Part shown: piece after piece, positions 45,736 to 57,050 of the stretch
How the letters are laid out: each line of letters starts with the position of its first letter
Position numbering within the stretch: position 1 is the first letter of the stretch
Source of the DNA: Pegoplata infirma
Lineage: Eukaryota > Arthropoda > Insecta > Diptera > Anthomyiidae
Length of the DNA stretch: 64,000 bases
Direction of reading: 5' to 3'
Assembly (NCBI GenBank): GCA_963921195.1
Contig: OY992538.1
Location: 54,178,852-54,242,851, forward strand
The notes under the pieces: model-generated
Told to the model about the DNA's origin: nothing
The model's database searches: none
The model's input: the letters and a program-made list of their open reading frames with translations, nothing else
Made by a program: the position numbers and the translations under genes

Positions 45736-46389
45736 TTAAAAATTTACCCAAAAAAAACAAAGAATCCAATGAATTTTTGTTCTAAACCACATATCCAAAT
45801 TTCTGGAAAAATCGTTAAGTGTCCATTGAAAGATGTTTGTCATTCCAAAACAAAATAAACTACAGTTCTATTTCATATAAAAATTTCTACATCGTTTAAA
45901 CATCGTATAGGGAAGGCTGAATTTAACTTTCTTACTTGTTTTAACTATCATATTCAATTTGTTTTACATACAAAATTAGTTGAGTGTAATAAAAATTGGA
46001 AAAACACGTGTAAAGGAACAAATTAATTAATTCGGTGTAAACATGTATTTAAAAAAAAATTAACAATGAACGGCAAATCTACATAAGCAAATAAGTTTGT
46101 TTGTTGTGAAAATATTTACAAATTAATTAGAAACGTGCAACTAATTTATTCGCTCATGTAAATTTGCAGTTTACTGTAGTAAATAGTAATATTTACATTT
46201 TAGTAAATATTAAATATTTTCACTTAACAAATATGTTACGAAAAATCAAATTCGTTAACTCAGTTTTAAATTCAGCAAAAAAAAAAAATAATTCAAAATT
46301 TGTTCAAAACTAGTATTTTCGTAAATTGAACTTAACTAAAAAAAGTAGTTAAAACGCTGATTTTAACTAAAAATGTTGCTAAAAAGCTA
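45736..46389. other. Unassigned DNA with GTTAA/GCTAA-rich segment
   Basis: A decayed Q head is at 45905-45945 (GGCTGAATTTAACTTTCTTA). 46250-46389 has repeated TTAACTAAAAA words that resemble the interior of element U (62363-63247). No gene. Confidence 0.45.
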
Positions 46390-48103
46390 CACTCAAAAAA
46401 AAAAGTTTGTAAATTTACAAGTAAAAGGTCTTGTAATTCTATTTTACTAATATTTTTGTCTTTTTACAAAAATTGTTGTATATTTAATAAAACGAAAACT
46501 ACAGTTTGCTTTGTAATTTTACTATTATATTTTGGTAAATTTATTTTACAAATTTTTTAGGTAAATTTACAAAAAAGTGAATTATTTTACAAATTAAAAA
46601 AATATTACAAGGTGTTTAGTTTTTTTACACAAGAAAACTGTAATTGTACAACATAATTTTACTTGATGTTATTTAGTCTTTTTAGCAAAAAAAATTTTTA
46701 TTACAAACATTTTTTTTAATATCGTTTACAAGGTTTTCAGTTTGAAATGTATGTATTGAAAAGTACAAAATTCCAATATAATTTTACAAAATTTATTTTA
46801 TTACTAGAATTAATGTTGTTTTACAAAAAAAAAAATTAATTATTCAACAATACATACAAATTTTCTAAGTTCAGATTTTTTTTTGCGTTTTGGAGTAAAA
46901 AATTTAGTTAAAAATAATTTTTTATAAATAATTTTTACACCATTTTTTTGGTAATTTGCGTTAAGTAAAATACCACAATTTTTATGTGTTTCTACTATAT
47001 AATTGTTCTAGTCTTTTTTTGTATTTTTACCATTTTTTTTGGTGATTTTACCATATTTTTTTGGTAATTTTTTTTTAAATTTGGTACCTAAAATGTCAAT
47101 AGAAAGCTGCCAATTATGAAAAATCAAATTTTTCTTATTTTAACTGGTACTTAAACATCCAATCTACAATATCCAATTTTTTTCCGATTTTTTAAAAATA
47201 CTTGTGAAAATAATTAAAAATTCAAAAAAAAATTGTTATTTTTTGACTAATTTTTCCTAAAAATATAAGAAATTTCTTGTGTAGCCTCCTTCGCAATTCT
47301 CATATGTTCTACTTAAGAAAAACGAAATGTCGAAAAAAAATAACAAAGTGCAGTGTTATACTATATATAACTTATACATTAAAAAGTTTGTTAAAAGTGC
47401 TCAAGTGAAAAAAAAATCTATTCAGGTTGTTGAAGTGCTACTCAAGCTGCCGAAGAAGGAAAAATAAGATGCACCAGTGGAAAAAACCTTTAAATTTACA
47501 AAACCAATATGTAAATAAAACAATTTTTTTGTAAATTTACAAAAGAAATATGAAAATTTAAAAAACAAAATTGTATACTTACGAAAAAAGTTGTAATTTT
47601 ACAAAAATGAAATAAAAAATACAAAAACAATATTGTAAATTTACAAATTTTATGGTTAAACTACTGTTTTTACGGCAAAAAAATAAGGAAAAATGGTACA
47701 TATACAATAAAAATTGTAAATTTACCACTTTTTATTGTAAATATACAATTTTTTTGCATAAAGTAGTTTAACCATAAAGTAGTTTAACCAAATAATTTGT
47801 TAATATACAATTTATTTTTTTCATTTTCTATTTTTCCTTGTAAAATAACAACCTTTTTTTGTAAGTTTACAATTTTGTTTTGTAAATTTACCAAATTTTT
47901 TGCAAATTTACAAAAAAAATGTTCACCTCGAAAATGATATTTTACAAAAAAAATTGTAAATTTACATTTTCTTTTGTTAAATCAATTTACAAATTATCCC
48001 CGTAACTTTACGGGGATTCTTGCTAGTACATATTTTACAAAACCTGCCCCGTAAAATCACGGGGATTTTATGTCATTTTACAAACTTTTTTTTTTGAGTG
48101 TAG
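46390..48103 (+). mobile_element. Element R copy 1 (1.7 kb, ACACTCAAAA ends)
   Basis: Starts TACACTCAAAAAAAAAAGTT and ends with the inverted ACTTTTTTTTTTGAGTGTA. It is rich in TTTACAAATTTAC-type words. The right end holds two conserved CCCCGTAA hairpins (47998-48064). A central segment (47330-47480) with TTGTTGAAGTGCTACTCAAG is of more complex composition. The inverted copy R2 at 53220-56207 is over 90% alike by eye and is split by a mariner. R1 keeps the empty TA site near 47804-47807. No intact open frame. Confidence 0.88.
47998..48064. repeat. Paired CCCCGTAA hairpins in R1
   Basis: CCCCGTAACTTTACGGGG (47998-48015) and CCCCGTAAAATCACGGGG (48047-48064), each a perfect or near-perfect stem, separated by 31 bp. 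They are kept in R2 at 53258-53275 and 53307-53324. Confidence 0.8.
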
Positions 48104-48795
48104 TTAACTCGACTTAACTAAAAAAAAAATTGTTAAAAATTGTTAGCTTTGGAAATTTTTTTGTTAAAAGAGCAGCTGAAAATCAGCAAATCTTTAACGA
48201 CATTTTGCAAGAAAACTATACCATACATCGAAAAACGGAGTACGCCATTCGAATCAGCATATCCGAAATATATAGAAATGATGGTCGTAACTCTTGCTTA
48301 CTTTTTAGTGTTCCACAGTGACATGATGGCTGCTGAAGCTAGGCACATATATTTGTCGTTCCCGTGGTCTAGTTGGTATTGCATTTCAGCAAAATCAGTG
48401 CAGTGGTTTAAAAGTTATTAAAAAACCGTGAATTTCAGATTGGTGCCACCTTAAATTCACGTGTTGAAAACCCGTTAAACAAGTTTTAAAATCATTGGTA
48501 AGTCACAAAAATATTTTACAACGTATTTTTGTCACTAGAAAATATTTTTACACTAAAAATGATAAAAAACAGTCAAAAAAACTTTACACTCCAAAAAAAA
48601 TTTACACTCAAAAAAAATGCTGTATTTTTTTTTTTTACAAAAATGGCTAAAAAAAAGTCCTTTACTCAAAATAATATATTTCTTATCAAAATTGTTAATT
48701 TTTTCAGGTTAGAAAATTTTTCTATCACTTCAAAAGGGCATTGTAGAGGGTATTCATAGATTCGGCCTAGTCGAATTTAACATTTCTACTTTTTT
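48104..48795 (-). mobile_element. Q-family copy, truncated at the tail side
   Basis: Body from about 48300 (GTAGCATGATGGCTGCTGAAG-like text, then GGTATTGCATTTCAGC, CAGTGGTTTAAAAGTTATT) to the head TTCGGCCTAGTCGAA followed by TTTCTACTT at 48795. It lacks the tail hairpin and the GACGGACA tract. 48104-48300 is transitional DNA with overlapping short frames that I do not support as genes. Confidence 0.7.
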
Positions 48796-49590
48796 TTTTT
48801 TTTTTTTTAATTTTGAGATGTTTATTTTTTTAATTTATGACCGTCCTTTTTATGCAAATTTTAAATAGCAATATCTCAAAAACCAACCGATTTTAATTTT
48901 TTTTAGTATTCGTGTTTAGCGTAGCGCATCAATATTAATAAATATTTTATATTTTTAAAAATTTTTTTTTTTTGATTTTCAACAATTCAAAACTTTAAAG
49001 GCCGGGCACCTAGGGGTAATTTAATCTGATTGTCCTCAAATTTATAACACATAGCTTTCTGGTCTAGCAGAATAAAAATTTGCCCACACACTAGGGAAAC
49101 ACAAAAGTTAAAGAAAAAAAATGCTGCTCTAATAACTTAGCCATTCTAAAAGCTTATGGGATTTACAGTGACTCTAACCATATTTCGTGCAGTAGATTGT
49201 TTTGATGTTTTATTTTACAATTTTTGAATTCTGTAGCTTGGTGTAGGCAAAATTTTTTTTTATTTGTTTGCTGATGTTTGTATTTGATTTTTTTTTGTAA
49301 ACAAATTCCCGGCCATAAAAATATTGAATTATTTGGTAATAAAATTACCACATGTTTAATGTTTTTGCCAAAATAACAAATCAACCGATTTAGAGCATTT
49401 TTATTGGGTTATTATATAAATAATATACATACTTATTTGTATTGTTGAATTTTAGCTATGAATGTGTGAAATAATTAAAAAAAAAATTTATAAAACAAAA
49501 ACTTTTAATACAATGTACATCATTAGTTCAATATTAGCTAATTTTATTTTTTTTTTCAAAATTTTATTTATTAGAGTTAAAATTAAAATT
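48796..49590. other. Unassigned AT-rich DNA
   Basis: Apparently single-copy here. A GGCCGGGCACCTAGGGGTAA segment at 49000 is the only GC-richer part. No coding or RNA signal recognised. Confidence 0.45.
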
Positions 49591-49930
49591 TTTTAAAAAG
49601 CTTTCAGATTCTAAGACACTATTTTCTATAGAAAAAGTCTCAAATTAAAAAAAAAATTCTACAGAGAAAAGTGTTAGAATTTTGAATATATTTTGCTTAT
49701 AAAAAAAGTCTCAGATTCTGAGACAATTTTTCTTTAGAAAAAATGTAACATATTCTGAGACATTTTTCTATGAAAAAGACTTAGAAATTGTTCCACATAG
49801 AAGACGTCTCGGATTCTGAGGCATATTTAAACATAGAAAGGTCTCAGATTCTGAAAAAAATTTTCTACAGAAGAAGTCTCAGATTCAAAGATATTTTTCC
49901 TACAGACAATGTTTTAGATTCTGACACATT
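49591..49930 (-). repeat. 35-bp CTCAGATTCTGAG satellite, small block
   Basis: About nine diverged units with TCTCAGATTCTGAGACA and TTTTCTATAGAAAAA. Same family as 60831-63490, in the opposite reading. Confidence 0.8.
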
Positions 49931-49933
49931 TTT

Positions 49934-52900
49934 TATACCCTACACTCTAGTGCTAGAGGGTATATATAATTTCGTCTTTCCGTTTGTAACACCTCGAAAT
50001 ATTGGTCTAAGACCACTTATATGTATTCATGATCCGCGATCGATTTTAAGACGATCCAGCGATGTCCGTCCGTCCGTCTGTCTGTCTGTCTGTTGAAAAC
50101 ACGTTAATTTTTGAAAGACTTTACGGAGGCTCCTGAAGTTTGGCATATATGTTGGGCATTTACCTGGTCAGGCTGGTATTGCAATCCAGCGAAATCGGTC
50201 CAGTGCACGGTGATTCGTTCCCATATATCGAGTGGGCAAAAATAGAATATTGGTCGCAGATTTCTGAAATTTGGTACACAAGCATTAAATTATCTAATCA
50301 AGAAAAAAACGAGTTTTTGGAAAAATCTGAGCAAGGACACGCCTACCCCCCATATATCCTGAAATTTAAATATGTGATTAAAACTACAAAAATGGTCACA
50401 AAATTCCCAAACTTTGTCAATGTTACCAATTTTGATATAGTATTTTATGTGTAAATTTTTTTCTTGATTGAAGCAAGGACTCGTGTGGCTGCCATATATC
50501 CTTTTTCTTAAAAATATTGTAAATCGCTCAAAAATTACTTGATACCCTTGAAATTTTTTGTAAAAATTTTAATAAGTGATGTTAATGTGTGTGCCAAATT
50601 TCGCTGAAATCGGTTTTGTAAAACAAAAGTTATTTACACATCCTTTTTAAAAACTGCAATAAAGTGTTAATTTAGTTTAATCACAAAAATAAAATAGAAA
50701 GAGTTGACAACGATTTTCCAAATTTGGTACGCAAGCACAAAATTAATTAGTAGAAAAAAAATTAAAATTTTGAGCAAATCGGTCGAAGGACATTTGTACC
50801 TGTCGTATATCCTGAAACTTAAAAGGGGAGTTTTAGCCACAAAACTTGATATAAAATTACTAAACTTAGTTATTGTCTTAGAAATTTAGATAACTATCGA
50901 CGTACAACATTTGTATTTTAATCTGAGCAAGGACTCGCGTGGCTGCCAAATATCCTTTTTCTTTAAATCGCTGTAACTATTTTAAAAATGTTTCAATTGC
51001 TATCAAATTTTTAATATAGATTAGATCAAATTGCGTTAATAAGTGTGCCAAATTTCGTTGAGTTGCTTGCGGTAACAAAAAAGCTGTTAATATATCCTTT
51101 TTTTAAATATAGTCAAAAATATAAAAATACATATTAACTGCAAAAACCAAACATTCGCAACACTTATTTCCTATTGCATTACCAAAATAAATTTATTCAA
51201 AATAAGTTTTAAGTAAACTCGTTTAATATTTGCTTTATTCCTAAGTATATACCCCGTTAATAACAAAAAACTCAAAAAAAAAAAAAATAAATTTTTTTTT
51301 TGGTACTTAAATTTTTTTATTTTTTTTTTCGTTTTTTTCAAAAACTTAGTTATTTTTATCATTTGATCGTATAGAAAACAGTACAGGATGTTTAAAAAAT
51401 CAATAAAAAACAATTTCTAAGTACGAACTTTTTTTATGTATCTCAAAAAAAAATTTGGTTTTGATTTGGGATACCAACGAAAATCAAATACTGGTTTTAA
51501 AGCAAAATGGCCCACTGTATACTTATTTTATCGAATTATTTACTATAAATTTATGGTATACAATACAATAAATCCCTTTATATAAAAAAACACTAAAATG
51601 TTGATGTATTTTTTAAATTTATTTACAGTAAATAAAATAAATAAAAAAAAAAATAATCCAATTTTAGATTTTTTTTTAAAAATTTTTTTTTTCAACTTAA
51701 AAAAAAAACTTAGTTATTTTTATTTTTTGATCTTATAAAACATAGTTAAAGCTACAAAAAAAATGAAAAACAAAAAAATTTTATTCACGAACTTTTTTTA
51801 TGAAGGCCATTAAAATTTGGGGATTTTGGGGATTTTAATAAAAGTCATAGATAACTTTTAAAGCAAAACGGCCCACGTACGGCATATTCTTTTTGATTTT
51901 TTTGTTATATTTTTACTGTATACTATATAATGTATCAATGTGTTAAAAAAAAAAATACTTAATATTGGATTTTTTTCTAATATTTTTTCCATTAATAATA
52001 TAGCTTTTGAAAAAAATAAAATAAAGACACACACAAAACCTAACTTTTTTCCAACTTCAGACAAAAACTTAGTTATTTTTATTGTTTTGCCTTATAAACC
52101 ATAGTCCAAACTATCGAAAAAGCAAAAAAAATAATTTTTTGACTCACGAACTTTTTTTATGGACTCCATCAAAATTTGTCAATTTTTGGGGATTCTGTAG
52201 AAAAAATACAGATTTCAGAGCAATACAAAAATGTATTTTAAGATTAATTCACAAAAATTGAAAATACAACTTTTAGCAAATATATCTAAGTAACTTTTGC
52301 AAAAAAAAGTTAGTTGATTTTTTTAAAACTCGATTTTTTATAATTATTTTTGTAAACCTATAAAATTCAATTTTTTTGTTTACACACAATAGCGTAAAAT
52401 TTCCATACTTTAGCGCCCTCTTGTGGCAACATATGACTTCTTAAAAATCAGAAAAGCACATATTTTTTTTAGTTTACTATTAAACTATAAAAATACAAAA
52501 AATCATCACCATTGAAGACATACTTCTTTTTTTGATTTTTGCCAATGAAACGAATCACTGTGCAGTGGTTTAAAAGTTATGAGCAAAAGACTGAATTTCG
52601 GCAAGGGTTTTTCGTGAATTTACGAGATAAAACACACTCTAACTTTCGAAAGGCAATTCTGAGGATACAGAAGCTTGGCATATATATTTGAAGTTCCGCG
52701 GGCCTGGTTCGCTTTGAATTGCAGCCAAATCGGTCTAGTGGTTCAAAAGTTATTAGCAAAACCGTGAATTTCAGATTAGTTTCACCATAAATTCATAAGT
52801 TGAAAACCCGTTAAACATGTTTTAAAAACATTTGTAAGTCAAAAAAATATTTTACAACGTATTTTTGTCAATAAGAAATATTTTTACACTAAAAAAAAAA

Positions 52901-53102
52901 TACACTCGAAAAAAATTTACACTCAAAAAAAATTTAGTAAATTATTTTTTTTTTTCAAAAATTACTTAAAAAAAAAGTTTTTTTACACAAAAACTAATCA
53001 AAAATGTTATTTTTTCACGTTAAAAAATTTACTATCACACAAAAGGGCACTGTGGAGGGTATTCATAGATTCGGCCAAGTCGAATTTAACTTTTCTACTT
53101 GT
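49934..53102 (-). mobile_element. Q-family copy split by a second Transib-like element
   Basis: Tail TATACCCTACACTCTAGTGC at 49934, CCGTCCGTCTGTCTGTC tract (50066-50092), then TTTACCTGGTCAGGCTGG. It is interrupted at 50206-52562 and continues with AAAAGTTATGAGCAAAAGAC to the head TTCGGCCAAGTCGAA, CTACTTGTTA (53060-53102). Without the insert it aligns with 35911-37147. Confidence 0.85.
50206..52562. mobile_element. Transib-like non-autonomous element 2 (2.36 kb)
   Basis: The left end is CACGGTGATTCGTT and the complement of the right end is CACAGTGATTCGTT. CAGTG flanks directly (50201-50205 and 52563-52567). The right heptamer equals the RAG recombination-signal heptamer, and CACGGTG is known from a moth Transib. 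The interior has a ~450-bp direct duplication (units from about 50250 and 50700, with GTGGCTGCCATATATCCTTT) and three ~362-bp units (from 51344, 51707 and 52068, with AAACTTAGTTATTTTTAT and CGAACTTTTTTTATG). Open frames inside are short and unrecognised. No transposase. Confidence 0.75.
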
Positions 53103-53516
53103 TAATCATTCCTGTGCTACCTTCCTTGCAGCCATAAAAAGTTATCAGATTTCCTCTACCAACATTTTCAGATTTTTGTCATAATTCCTTTTTTTATGGA
53201 CTTGTATAAATCCATCAAGTACACTCAAAAAAAAAAGTTTGCAAAATGACATAAAATCCCCGTGATTTTACGGGGCAGGTTTTGTAAAATATGTACTAGC
53301 AAGAATCCCCGTAAAGTTACGGGGATAATTTGTAAATTGATTTAACAATAGAAAATGTAAATTTACAATTTTTTTTGTAAAATATCATCTTCGAGGTGAA
53401 CATTTTTTTTGTAAATTTGCAAAAAATTTGGTAAATTTACAAAACAAAATTGTAAACTTACAGAAAAAGGTTGTTATTTTACAAGGAAAAATAGAAAATG
53501 AAAAAAATAAATTGTA

Positions 53517-54813
53517 AGGAGTGAGATCATAAAAATGTTAACACACATAAAGTTAAATAAAAAACAGGCTACTGAATTTTAAGACTTCAAACCAAATTTT
53601 TATTAAATAAAATTTAATACAAAATCATAACAAAAAAACCGCATGGAACTCTAACCACTACGAACAAAGTTATCCACTTTTTCCGGAAACCCTCCCATTA
53701 AGGCTTTTATGGTAGTTTCTGTCACCTTTTTAGAGCAGGTGGTCCATCTACGTTTGAAATCTTGCATGTCCTGGGAGACCTTTTTTGTGCCCTTTAATTC
53801 TTTTTTAACAAGAGCCCAATATCTCTCCACTGGCCTGAGCTCCGGGCAGTTTGGTGGATTTGCCTCTCTTGGTACAAAAACCACATTATTATCATTATAC
53901 CACTCCAGCGCTTTCTTGCTGTAGTGACAAGATGCTAAATCGGGCCAAAAGTAAGTGGATACATTGTGCTGACTCAAGAACGGAAGAAGTCTCTTCTGCA
54001 AACACTCCTTGATATAAATTTCGCTGTTTATAGAGCCAGATGTCACAAATGACTGGCTTCTTTGGCCGCAGCTACATATGGCTTGCCATACTAGGAATTT
54101 TTTGGGGAATTTCGTTTGCTTTTTTGACCGAAATTTTTCCGCAACATTTCCTCGAACATCGGAAACATAAAATTCTTGACCAGGGAGCTGCGCAAAATCA
54201 GCCAGGACATAAGTTTCGTCGTCCATTACACAACAGTTGTATTTTTTTATAAAATTTGATTTCAATTTTCTAGCTCTGGTTTTGGCCTCCAAATTTTTAA
54301 AAGCGTTTCTATCGGGAACTTTTTGAACTTTGTAGGACTTTAGTCCCGCCTTACGTTTCACTTTACGTACAAAAAAGTCTGAGCATTGGGCTAACCGAGC
54401 TGTTTTTCTGCCAGATGTGTTAGGAGCTCTCTTAAGGATGCTTTTAACTTTATATGCCTTACCAATGTTACGATAACCAGTCGTTGTTCCTGTTCCCGGC
54501 TTCCTTTCAATTGTTAGGTGTTCCAGATACCTTTTTACCACTTTTGAAACTGTTTGGCGGCATACATTAGTTTCTTTGGCAATTTTTTTGTATGTCCATG
54601 TTTGGTTTTGTTGAAAATATTTAATTATTTTTGAACGCACTTTTCTTTCATCGTCCATTGTGTAAAAAATTGCAAATTAAAACTCATGATGTAAATTAAT
54701 TTATTAACTGACATATTTTTAAAATGTAAACTGCCGAAAAAAAAAAAATTTGGAAGCTTTACACCAAAGTTGTAGGCAAAAATGTGTGTTAACATTTTTA
54801 TGATCTCACTCCT
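53517..54813 (-). mobile_element. Intact Tc1/mariner-superfamily transposon (DD37E type)
   Basis: Perfect 32-bp inverted ends (53517-53548 and 54782-54813), beginning AGGAGTGAGATCATAAAAAT. TA is duplicated at 53515-53516 and 54814-54815. R1 preserves the empty target (AATTGTATATTAAC on the corresponding strand). One full-length transposase frame lies inside. Length, ends, TA target and coding frame are all those of a complete, possibly still mobile mariner-like element. Confidence 0.95.
53651..54658 (-). CDS. Tc1/mariner-type transposase, 335 aa
   Basis: Catalyses cut-and-paste movement of the element at 53517-54813 in the nucleus. The N-terminal half has an HTH near residues 22-44 (YKKIAKETNVCRQTVSKVV) and a second DNA-binding region at about 70-115. 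The catalytic domain has D147 in VMDDETYV, D240 in WPDLASCHY and E278 in LRPVERYW. D240 to E278 leaves 37 residues, so the triad is DD37E, not DD34E (Tc1) or DD34D (mariner). The NPPNCPELRPVERYW block fits the DD37E group known mainly from mosquitoes, an assignment made from memory. Length is normal for the family (about 340 aa), with no stops or frameshifts. The start ATG (54658) is 123 bp inside the nearest inverted end. The only intact transposase gene in the window. Confidence 0.93.
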   Translation of the reverse strand: MDDERKVRSKIIKYFQQNQTWTYKKIAKETNVCRQTVSKVVKRYLEHLTIERKPGTGTTTGYRNIGKAYKVKSILKRAPNTSGRKTARLAQCSDFFVRKVKRKAGLKSYKVQKVPDRNAFKNLEAKTRARKLKSNFIKKYNCCVMDDETYVLADFAQLPGQEFYVSDVRGNVAEKFRSKKQTKFPKKFLVWQAICSCGQRSQSFVTSGSINSEIYIKECLQKRLLPFLSQHNVSTYFWPDLASCHYSKKALEWYNDNNVVFVPREANPPNCPELRPVERYWALVKKELKGTKKVSQDMQDFKRRWTTCSKKVTETTIKALMGGFPEKVDNFVRSG

Positions 54814-56207
54814 TAGATTAACAACTTATTTGGTTAAACTACTGTTTTTTATGCAAAAAACTTGTATATTTACAATAAAAAGTGGTAAATTTACAATTTT
54901 TATTGTATATGTACCATTTTTCCTTATTTTTTTGCCGTAAAAACAGTAGTTTAACCATAAAATTTGTAAATTTACAATATTGTTTTTGTATTTTCTATTA
55001 CACTTTTGTAAAATTACAACTTTTTTCGTAAGTATACAATTTTGTTTTTTAAATTTTCATATTTGTTTTGTAAATTTACAAAAAAATTGGTTTATTTACA
55101 TATTTTGTAAATTTAAAGGTTTTTTCCATTGGTGCATTTTATTTTTCCTTCTTCGGCAGCTGGAGTAGCACTTCAACAACCTGAAAAGATTTTTTTTCAC
55201 TTGAGCACTTTTAACAAAGTTTTTAATGTATAACACTGCACTTTTTTATTTTTTTTCTACATTTCGTTTTTCTTAAGTAGAACATATGAGAATTGCGAAG
55301 GAGGCTACACAAGAAATTTCTTATATTTTCAGGAAAAATTAGTCAAAAAATAACAATTTTTTTTTTGAATTTTTAATTATTTTCACAAGTATTTTTAAAA
55401 AATCGGAAAAAAAATTTGGATATTGTTGATTGGATGTTTAAGTACCAGTTAAAATAAGAAAAAATAGATTTTTCATAATTGGCAGCTTTCTATTGACATT
55501 TTAGGTACCAAATTTAAAAAAAAATTACCAAAAAAATATGGTAAAATCACCAAAAAAATGGTAAAAATACAAAAAAAAAAAACTAGAACAATTATATAGT
55601 AGAAACACATAAAAATTGTGGTATATTACTTAACGCAAATTACCAAAAAAATGGTGTAAAAATTATTTATAAAAAATTATTTTTAACTAAATTTTTTACT
55701 CCAAAACGCAAACAAAAAATCTGAACTTAGAAAATTTTTGCGTGTCCTATTGTTGAATAATTAATTTTTTTTTGTAAAACAACATTAATTCTAGTAATAA
55801 AATAAGTTTTGTAAAATTATATTGAAATTTTGTACTTTTCAATACAAACATTTCAAACTGAAAACCTTGTAAACATTCTTAAAAAAAAAAAATGTAATAA
55901 AACATTTTTTTGGTAAAAAGACTAAATAACATCAAGTAAAATTATGTTGTACAATTACACTTTTCTTGTGTAAAAAAACTAAACACCTTGTAATATTTTT
56001 TTAATTTGTAAAATAATTCACTTTTTTGTAAATTTACCTAAAAAATTTGTAAAATAAATTTACCAACATATAATAGTAAAATTACAAAGCAAACTGTAGT
56101 TTTCGTTTTATTAAATATACAACAATTTTTGTAAAAAGACAAAAATATTAGTAAAATAGAATTACAAGACCTTTTACTTGTAAATTTACAAACTTTTTTT
56201 TTTGAGT

Positions 56208-56639
56208 GTAGTATCCCTTTTCACATATAAAACATGTTTATATTTTAGTCTTAATATTAAGTACAGTAAAGTTTTATAACAATTGTTATCTTCATTTCTA
56301 TCAACAAATTTTATTTTATTTCATTTTATTGGTATGTTTTAATGGCTCATTTGCGTTTCTGCTTAACATCTGTTTAGACAATAAAAACAAAATCCAACTG
56401 AATGTTAAAATCAAATTCCTGAATCTCATAAAAGTGCTCGTACTTTTATATGGAAATCAATAAATAAAATAAAATAAAATAAAATATGTTAGAGATAAAA
56501 AAACACAGATATTGGTAACAAGTTAAACAAAATTGCAACTGTTGAGTTTCTGTCACAGTACAGAGTAGTATGCAATCTGGGTTACATGTAATGTTTACAA
56601 GTCCAAGGAACAGTTCACGGGGTAACTTACAGTGAGCGA
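56208..56639. other. Unassigned DNA with ATAAA microsatellite
   Basis: TAAAATAAAATAAAAT microsatellite at 56460-56487. The remainder is unrecognised and may be the 5' flank of the LINE remnant. Confidence 0.45.
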
Positions 56640-56935
56640 AAATACAATGGAAACTTTTTATAGTAGGTGAAACAGACTTCTAAAACTTGTGGAAGAATTC
56701 GGGAGGTTTCAGACAATCCAAAGCACTAATCGGGGCGCTATCATATGAAAGTATTCTTAACTACACCAAAAGTGGCATAAGCTTACTGACAGTTTTTTTT
56801 ACCGGACACTATAAGGCTAATTATCACTTGTATAATTTAATCCTTTGTACATCGTCTTTGTTCCGACTTTGCCTGGAGGAAGTAACTAACAAAAAATCTT
56901 GTAAAATTACCAAAAATTTGTCACAATCTTAGAAT
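56640..56935 (+). pseudogene. Non-LTR retrotransposon ORF2 remnant (RNase H / C-terminal part)
   Basis: In one frame from about 56687 the translation reads WKNSGGFRQSKALIG, then SYESILNYTKSGISLL, then FTGHYKANYHLYNLIL, then LFRLCLEE. The pattern W-x-C/F-RQSKxLI followed by LLTGHCxxNYHLYxLGL and CRxCxEE is the C-terminal region of ORF2 in Jockey/R1/I-type LINEs, after the RNase H domain. The glycine of LTGH is changed to F-F-TGH, and the cysteine-rich finger ends abruptly (LCLEEVTNKKSC) where EETxxHILCxC is expected. In-frame stops precede the segment. It is a short decayed fragment with no RT domain nearby. Confidence 0.75.
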
Positions 56936-57049
56936 TTTTCTGTAGAAAAATAGTCTTAGAAACTGAGAACTTTTCTATAGGAAAAATGTCTCAAAATATG
57001 AGTATTTTTTTTTGTATAAATAAATTTTTAGCATGGGAGAATTATTCTT
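56936..57049 (+). repeat. 35-bp satellite fragment
   Basis: A few diverged units of the TCTCAGAATCTGAG family (GAACTTTTCTATAGGAAAAA, GTCTCAAAATATGAG). It adjoins element V. Confidence 0.65.
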
Positions 57050-57050
57050 T

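Larger units (their letters stand above)
53220..56207 (-). mobile_element. Element R copy 2, split by a mariner
   Basis: Inverted copy of R1. It begins ACACTCAAAAAAAAAAGTTT with the two CCCCGTAA hairpins and ends ACTTTTTTTTTTGAGTGTA. With the 1,297-bp mariner and one TA removed it is about 1.69 kb, matching R1. Confidence 0.88.

Noticed and set aside
48389..48412. CAGTGCAGTG in a Q copy, looking like an excision footprint of a Transib-like element
   Set aside because: Alignment with 36230-36250 shows equal length, so two substitutions explain it without any inserted bases.
53709..54252. Plus-strand frames opposite the transposase
   Set aside because: Antisense shadows of the intact transposase coding sequence.
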